In this document: one piece after another, positions 5,819-8,969 of the stretch
Numbering within the stretch: the stretch's first letter is position 1
Layout: every line of letters starts with the position of its first letter
Source: Jatrophihabitans sp.
Lineage (GTDB): Bacteria; Actinomycetota; Actinomycetes; Mycobacteriales; Jatrophihabitantaceae
Length of the DNA stretch: 8,969 bases
Assembly (NCBI GenBank): GCA_025966255.1
Contig: JAOPVG010000582.1
Location: 1 to 8,969 of the forward strand
Direction: 5' to 3'
Notes under the pieces: generated by a model
The model's database searches: none
Seen by the model: the letters and a program-made list of their open reading frames with translations, nothing else
What the model was told of the DNA's origin: nothing
Translations under genes and position numbers: made by a program

Positions 5819-7040
5819 CTGCGCCGTATGCGTCCAGGTACCCCGCGATCGCCGTGTGAGCCTTCTCGTCGGCTCGACGCTGCTCGGTGGTGAGCGCCGA
5901 CGACGCCAGTGCGCGGGGCAGATCGATCAGCCGCAGCTTCGGTGTGTCCTCCATCCACGTCGGGATCGCCTCTGCGGAGCTGACCTTGAAGTGGTGCGGT
6001 GACACCTCGGTGAACGTCACGCGCGGCATCAGTCCCTGACGACCCTCGGCGATCGGGTCGGCGTGGCGCGAGATCTGATTGCCCATGCAGTAGAAGACCC
6101 ACTTGCCGTTGATCTTCTCCGCGGGCTGAACCACGTGCGCGTGGTCGCCGAGGATCACGTCGACGTTCGGCGACTTCAGCAACTGGCGCGCCTCATCGCG
6201 CTGCTGCTGCGTGGCGAGGTGGTCGTACTCGGTGCCCCAGTGCATGGAGAGGACGACGACGTCGGCGCCGGCTGTCTTCAGGCGTTCGGCGGCCGCGAGG
6301 ATGGCCGGCACGTCGATGAGGTTCGCGATCCACGGCTTGTCCGACGGCACCGGGATCCCGTTGAAGCCGAACGCGTAGGCGAGTTGGCCGATCTTTACGC
6401 CGTTGGGCAGCGTCACGATGAGCGGACGCGCCGCCTCGGCGCCGCTGCGGGCGCTGCCGGTGTGCTGCAACCCGGCCGAGTCCAGTTCGTCGAGCGTGCG
6501 CTTGAGCCCGGTGTATCCCTGGTCGAGCGAGTGGTTGGACGCGGTGGTACAGCTGCGATAGCCGACGCCCTTCAGCGCCGTGAGCACCTGGGGCGGCGCG
6601 TTGAAGTCCGGCCAGCCGGCGAACGGTCCCTGTGGCGGCGCGAGCGGCGTCTCCATTTCGCAGGTGGCGAGGTCGGTCGTGCGCACCTCCGGCGCGATGC
6701 TCGCGTACATCGGACCGAAGTCGTAGCCGGTCTTGCCGGCGCCCACTGCGTCGCGATGGGCCTGCTCCCAGAGCGGCGGGTGGATGAGCACGTCGCCCGA
6801 ACCGAGCACCGTGGCCGTCCGCGCCGGAGTGGCATCGGCCGTGCGCGCCGGAGTGGCATCGGCCGACGCGCCGCCGGTGTCCGGCGGAAGCGTGATCGTC
6901 TCGATGGACGAGGGCCGGCCGGAGGTCGGTGTGTGGTTCGGTTTGGCGGCCGAGGATGTGCACGCGCCGGCCAGCACGGCGACAGCGAGGATCGTGCCGG
7001 TTGCCGCGCGCCGCCTCACGCCGCGAACGCTATCGCTCAT
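5793..7040 (-). CDS. CapA-family (PGA_cap) lipoprotein, metallophosphoesterase-like
   Basis: Member of the CapA family, first known from poly-gamma-glutamate capsule synthesis and export; the fold is calcineurin-like. The 415-residue product has GSGDV (80-84), ATCEMETPL (126-133), SNH (168-170), MHWGTEY (266-272) and GDHAH (298-302), the ordered metal-site motifs of the family. The N-terminus (basic RGVRRR, hydrophobic 14-25, then LAGAC) suggests lipidation at Cys27, though Ala at -3 is not the commonest lipobox residue. A Thr/Pro/Ala-rich linker (28-75) includes a doubled DATPARTA. The ATG at 7040 has no clear Shine-Dalgarno; 38 bases separate it from the kinase stop on the same strand, so it is probably the second gene of that unit. 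No capB or capC homologue is in view, so a capsule role is not supported; many actinobacterial CapA-like proteins have no assigned role. The end overlaps the convergent membrane-protein gene by 26 bases. Confidence 0.88.
   Translation of the reverse strand: MSDSVRGVRRRAATGTILAVAVLAGACTSSAAKPNHTPTSGRPSSIETITLPPDTGGASADATPARTADATPARTATVLGSGDVLIHPPLWEQAHRDAVGAGKTGYDFGPMYASIAPEVRTTDLATCEMETPLAPPQGPFAGWPDFNAPPQVLTALKGVGYRSCTTASNHSLDQGYTGLKRTLDELDSAGLQHTGSARSGAEAARPLIVTLPNGVKIGQLAYAFGFNGIPVPSDKPWIANLIDVPAILAAAERLKTAGADVVVLSMHWGTEYDHLATQQQRDEARQLLKSPNVDVILGDHAHVVQPAEKINGKWVFYCMGNQISRHADPIAEGRQGLMPRVTFTEVSPHHFKVSSAEAIPTWMEDTPKLRLIDLPRALASSALTTEQRRADEKAHTAIAGYLDAYGAVKDGLKVR
6817..6864. repeat. 24-base tandem duplication in the CapA linker
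   Basis: Two adjacent 24-base units, 6817-6840 and 6841-6864, differ at one base only (C at 6819, G at 6843). They encode the doubled Ala-Asp-Ala-Thr-Pro-Ala-Arg-Thr segment just after the lipoprotein signal. Near-identity at DNA level points to a recent in-frame duplication in a spacer region. Confidence 0.92.
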
Positions 7041-7078
7041 CGGAATTCTGAAGGCGAGCGACCGGCGACTCGGGTCGA

Positions 7079-8023
7079 TCAGCCGTTGAGTTCGTTGCGG
7101 CGGGGTGGATTGGCCCCGGCCCGCGAGCAGGTGACGGCGGCGACGAGCGCGGCGTCGTCGAGCAGTGCCGCCAGGGTCGTCGCGTCGAGCTCGCGGAGCA
7201 TGCCCGGCGTGAGCAGGCCCCGCCCGGCGATCGAGTCGAGCAATCCACTCGTGAAGGCGTCGCCGGCGCCGACCGTGTCAACCACGTCGATTTGCCGCAC
7301 GGGCCGGCTGACGTCGATGGCGATCGTGTAAGCCGTCGAGCCGTGCCCTCCTCGGGTGACGACGACGAGCTCTGGGCCGCGTTCGAGCCAACTGCGGGCG
7401 ACGATTTCGATCCCCGCCCCGGGATACAGATAGGCGAGATCTTCTTCGCTGGTCTTGGCGAGGTGCACGAGCGGAAGCGCCAGTTCGATCTGCCGACGTG
7501 CGGCGTCCGCGTCCGGTTGCAGGTGTGGGCGGACGTTCGGGTCGTAGCTGACGAGCACGTGCCCCTCGGCCCGTAACGCTGCGACGCGCCCGGCGACGGC
7601 CGCGTCACCCGGCGGCGTCCAGGACGCGAGCGAGCCGAAATGGATTGCCGCGATGTCGGAGGGCAGCATCGCGAGCTCGGCGTCGGTCCAGCGGAAGTCG
7701 GCCGTGCCTTCGACCCCGAAGCGGTACTGCGCGAGGCCGTCGACGAGCTCGACCAGCGCCACGGTCGTCGGCTCGTTCGCGTCCACGGAGAGCGAAAGAT
7801 CCACGCCGGAGCGGGCGGCGTGGTTGCGCAGGATCGTCCCCAGCGGATCGTGCGATAGCCGGCCGACGAAGGCCGTCGGCCGACCGAGCCGGGCCAGTCC
7901 GATCGCGACGTTGTAGGGGCTACCGCCCGGGCGGGCAAGCCGCGGCTCGTCGTCCCCGGTCTCCACGAGGTCGATCAATGCTTCGCCGAGGACGGCGATC
8001 GTTCCGATCGGGAGCGCTGTCAC
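7079..8023 (-). CDS. PfkB-family carbohydrate kinase, probable fructokinase
   Basis: ATP-dependent cytosolic sugar kinase of the ribokinase/PfkB family. Numbered from GTG 8023 (314 residues): GEALIDLVE near the N-terminus; GGSPYNVAIGLARLG (33-47), the substrate-binding PfkB signature 1; SYDPNVRP (159-166); KTSEED (190-195); VTRGGHGS (222-229); and DTVGAGDAF (249-257), signature 2 with catalytic base Asp255. The SRAGANPP ending (300-307) and GEALIDLVE start resemble fructokinases, but the sugar cannot be fixed by eye; ribose, adenosine or 2-keto-3-deoxygluconate are alternatives. Start: GTG 8035 (adding MSAA) is possible. I prefer GTG 8023 because it lies eight bases after TAGTGT, a -10-like hexamer on this strand, fitting a leaderless mRNA, and because neither start has a Shine-Dalgarno. 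It is followed by the CapA-family gene after 38 bases and is divergent from the thioesterase gene. Confidence 0.88.
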   Translation of the reverse strand: MTALPIGTIAVLGEALIDLVETGDDEPRLARPGGSPYNVAIGLARLGRPTAFVGRLSHDPLGTILRNHAARSGVDLSLSVDANEPTTVALVELVDGLAQYRFGVEGTADFRWTDAELAMLPSDIAAIHFGSLASWTPPGDAAVAGRVAALRAEGHVLVSYDPNVRPHLQPDADAARRQIELALPLVHLAKTSEEDLAYLYPGAGIEIVARSWLERGPELVVVTRGGHGSTAYTIAIDVSRPVRQIDVVDTVGAGDAFTSGLLDSIAGRGLLTPGMLRELDATTLAALLDDAALVAAVTCSRAGANPPRRNELNG

Positions 8024-8030
8024 GGCAGCG

Positions 8031-8053
8031 GACACTACGCGGCCGATAGTGTC
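8031..8053. promoter_or_regulatory. Inverted repeat with paired -10-like hexamers between divergent genes
   Basis: GACACTA (8031-8037) and TAGTGTC (8047-8053) are perfect inverted 7-base arms around nine bases (CGCGGCCGA). Each arm contains TAGTGT, which fits TAnnnT, pointing outward: on the plus strand (8047-8052) it is six bases before the thioesterase GTG at 8059, and on the minus strand (8037-8032) eight bases before the kinase GTG at 8023. The arms may therefore be two back-to-back leaderless -10 elements, a dyad operator for a repressor, or both. Confidence 0.5.
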
Positions 8054-8058
8054 AGGCC

Positions 8059-8511
8059 GTGACCGATTCCCAGGTGCCGATGATGAATGCGGCTCTAGAA
8101 CAACTCATCCCCCGGGCGCACCAGATGGGGATCCGGTTCGTCGAGATGCGGCCCGGCTACGTCCGCGCGGAAGTGCCGGCCGACGGCAACGGCAATCACT
8201 TCGGCGTCATTTACGCCGGCGTCACCTTCACGCTCGCCGAAGTGCTCGGCGGTGCGATCCAGTTCGCGACGTTCGACGTCTCGACCCACTACCCGCTCGT
8301 CCGCAGCTTGACGATCGATTTCCTCGCACCGGGCAAGGGCACGCTGTCCGCCTCGGCGTCACTGTCCGAAGCCGAGATCACCCGGATCAACGCCGAGGCG
8401 ACCCCGGACGCAAAGGTGGCCTTCGTACTCGAAGCCGAGGTCCTCGGTGCGGACGGCACGGTCGTCGCGCGTACCAAGGGCGACTACCAGCTCCGTCCGT
8501 TCGGCCGCTGA
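8059..8511 (+). CDS. Hotdog-fold thioesterase-like protein (PaaI/YiiD C-terminal type)
   Basis: Probable acyl-CoA or acyl-carrier thioester hydrolase in the cytosol. The 150-residue length is normal for a single hotdog domain. NHFGVIYAGVTFTLAEVLGG (46-65) matches the central region of the fold: the loop with His47 and Gly49 leads into the long helix carrying Glu61, where PaaI-like enzymes have a catalytic acidic residue. VRSLTIDFLAPGKGTLSASASL (81-102) is the paired strand region, and VFVLEAEV-like strands plus VARTKGDYQLRP close the sheet. GTG 8059 is the only start fitting the fold; it is preceded by TAGTGT six bases upstream and no Shine-Dalgarno, which suggests a leaderless mRNA. The family assignment could be YiiD C-terminal-like or DUF4442-like; the substrate is unknown. 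No acyl-CoA genes flank it, so context does not help. Confidence 0.82.
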   Translation: MTDSQVPMMNAALEQLIPRAHQMGIRFVEMRPGYVRAEVPADGNGNHFGVIYAGVTFTLAEVLGGAIQFATFDVSTHYPLVRSLTIDFLAPGKGTLSASASLSEAEITRINAEATPDAKVAFVLEAEVLGADGTVVARTKGDYQLRPFGR

Positions 8512-8522
8512 CGTTGTTCGCA

Positions 8523-8536
8523 CCGCGCCGGCGCGG
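8523..8536. terminator. GC palindrome, weak terminator candidate
   Basis: CCGCGCCGGCGCGG is a perfect 14-base palindrome starting 11 bases after the thioesterase stop codon. It can fold as a five-base-pair stem with a four-base loop. No T-run follows, so it is not a classical intrinsic terminator; actinobacterial terminators often lack the T-run, which keeps it possible. Confidence 0.3.
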
Positions 8537-8729
8537 CTGACGGGTCGAGCATTGGCCACCGAGCACCCGCGCGTGTGAGCGGTTGATCGGGGACGGTCGC
8601 GTAGCGCGTCATCAGCGGCGGCTAGCACGACCTACCGACGGTTGGCCGGCGCGCGGTCCACAGGCGACTTCGTAGTCCACAGATTCGGGTCCGCCGCCCG
8701 TGGCGGTGGGCAGGGTCGGCACGGTTGTG

Positions 8730-8756
8730 TCTCCGGCCGCACCGCGCGGCCGGAGA
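8730..8756 (+). promoter_or_regulatory. 11-base-pair hairpin against the ribosome-binding site
   Basis: TCTCCGGCCGC (8730-8740) pairs perfectly with GCGGCCGGAGA (8746-8756) around the five-base loop ACCGC. The 3' arm ends in GGAGA and abuts AGGAG (8758-8762), the likely Shine-Dalgarno of the gene starting at 8767. In the mRNA this stem could hide part of the ribosome-binding site and limit translation, or it could stop transcription entering from upstream. No T-run follows it. Confidence 0.6.
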
Positions 8757-8766
8757 GAGGAGCGCA

Positions 8767-8969
8767 ATGAGAGCGCTGATGCGGCGGTTGGGTTTGCTGA
8801 CGGTCGTCGTGATGTCGATCGTTCTGCTCGCGCCGGGCGTACCCGACGCAGCGGGCGCCGGGCCGTCGGCGACCGTTGGTGGGTTCGGGTTCAGTCGGCT
8901 GCCCGCGGGGCTCGGCGCACGCAGCGACTTCGTCTACGACTACGACGATGTCGACTTCACGTCGGCGGT
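8767..8969 (+). CDS. Secreted protein, N-terminal part only, family unknown
   Basis: The reading frame is cut by the window end after 67 codons. The visible part has a classical Sec signal peptide: basic MRALMRRL, a hydrophobic core (residues 9-22, LGLLTVVVMSIVLL), and a probable cleavage near AAGA (28-31). The mature start is Gly/Ala-rich (PSATVGGFGFSRLPAGLGARSDF) and then acidic and Tyr/Asp-rich (FVYDYDDVDFTS). No Cys follows the hydrophobic core, so it is not a lipoprotein. The ATG at 8767 is supported by AGGAG (8758-8762) four bases upstream and by GGAGAG (8752-8757) at a more usual nine bases. A strong hairpin overlaps this region. I do not recognise a domain in the visible part. Confidence 0.72.
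   Translation, partial: MRALMRRLGLLTVVVMSIVLLAPGVPDAAGAGPSATVGGFGFSRLPAGLGARSDFVYDYDDVDFTSA

Larger units (their letters stand above)
8512..8766. other. 255-base intergenic region
   Basis: No credible gene, tRNA or small ORF is visible. It holds a GC-rich 14-base palindrome shortly after the thioesterase stop, two GTCCACAG repeats (8656-8663 and 8675-8682), and a strong hairpin that runs up to the ribosome-binding site of the next gene. It is the only sizeable non-coding gap in the window and presumably carries the promoter of the secreted-protein gene. I cannot point to a convincing -35/-10 pair. Confidence 0.6.

Noticed and set aside
5793..7040. Poly-gamma-glutamate capsule locus
   Set aside because: Only a CapA-family protein is present; no CapB ligase or CapC is in the window.
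6063..7331. 422-codon plus-strand open frame across the CapA and kinase genes
   Set aside because: It spans two recognisable minus-strand genes and the gap between them, and its sequence is low-complexity Arg/Gly/Val.
8024..8035. Kinase start at GTG 8035
   Set aside because: Not excluded, but it has no Shine-Dalgarno or suitably spaced -10, and GTG 8023 sits eight bases after TAGTGT. The difference is four residues.
8512..8766. tRNA or structured RNA gene in the intergenic gap
   Set aside because: No cloverleaf or T-loop sequence is found; the only strong structure is the single hairpin before the next gene.
1..8969. Mobile element, phage, CRISPR, toxin-antitoxin or other defence system
   Set aside because: No transposase, integrase, recombinase, regularly spaced repeats or terminal inverted repeats are visible. 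TldD/TldE can process antitoxins elsewhere, but no toxin-antitoxin pair is present here.

Overview
The window looks like ordinary chromosome from a GC-rich actinobacterium. The third codon positions are strongly G/C, GTG starts are common, and genes are packed so tightly that long spurious antisense reading frames appear. The low-molecular-weight phosphatase resembles mycobacterial PtpA, one membrane protein begins MGRHSAP (a start I associate with actinobacterial hypothetical proteins), and the lipoproteins fit a Gram-positive envelope. I cannot name the genus.

Layout, left to right. (1) 7-2947, minus strand: a tldD-tldE pair with one base between them, encoding the two halves of a TldD/TldE metallopeptidase. 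TldD carries the metal site and TldE does not. (2) 2972-3523, plus strand: a PtpA-like low-molecular-weight protein-tyrosine phosphatase, divergent from tldD across only 24 bases. (3) 3496-4956, minus strand: a lipoprotein zinc metallopeptidase (HEFGH plus ESQAD), tail-to-tail with ptpA and overlapping it by 28 bases. (4) 5069-5818, plus strand: an unrecognised two-helix membrane protein with a Pro/Glu-rich cytoplasmic stretch holding three VTEQIP repeats. It is divergent from the peptidase across a 112-base region with a 17-base direct repeat. (5) 5793-7040, minus strand: a CapA-family lipoprotein that overlaps the membrane-protein gene by 26 bases. (6) 7079-8023, minus strand: a PfkB-family sugar kinase, probably fructokinase, upstream of capA and likely co-transcribed with it. 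(7) 8059-8511, plus strand: a small hotdog-fold thioesterase-like protein, divergent from the kinase across a short inverted repeat. (8) 8512-8766: a 255-base gap ending in a strong hairpin against a ribosome-binding site. (9) 8767 to the window end, plus strand: the start of a secreted protein.

The genes do not form one pathway. The clear functional couple is TldD/TldE; kinase-CapA is a probable transcriptional unit without an obvious biochemical link. Three envelope or exported products (zinc peptidase, CapA, the final signal-peptide protein) and one membrane protein lie among cytosolic enzymes. I found no mobile element, CRISPR array, tRNA, rRNA, phage gene or defence system, and no convincing new multi-gene system. 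The most interesting signals are regulatory: the symmetric divergent promoter at 8031-8053, the 20-base-period direct repeat at 5012-5048, the hairpin at 8730-8756, and a recurring leaderless-type spacing in front of several start codons.
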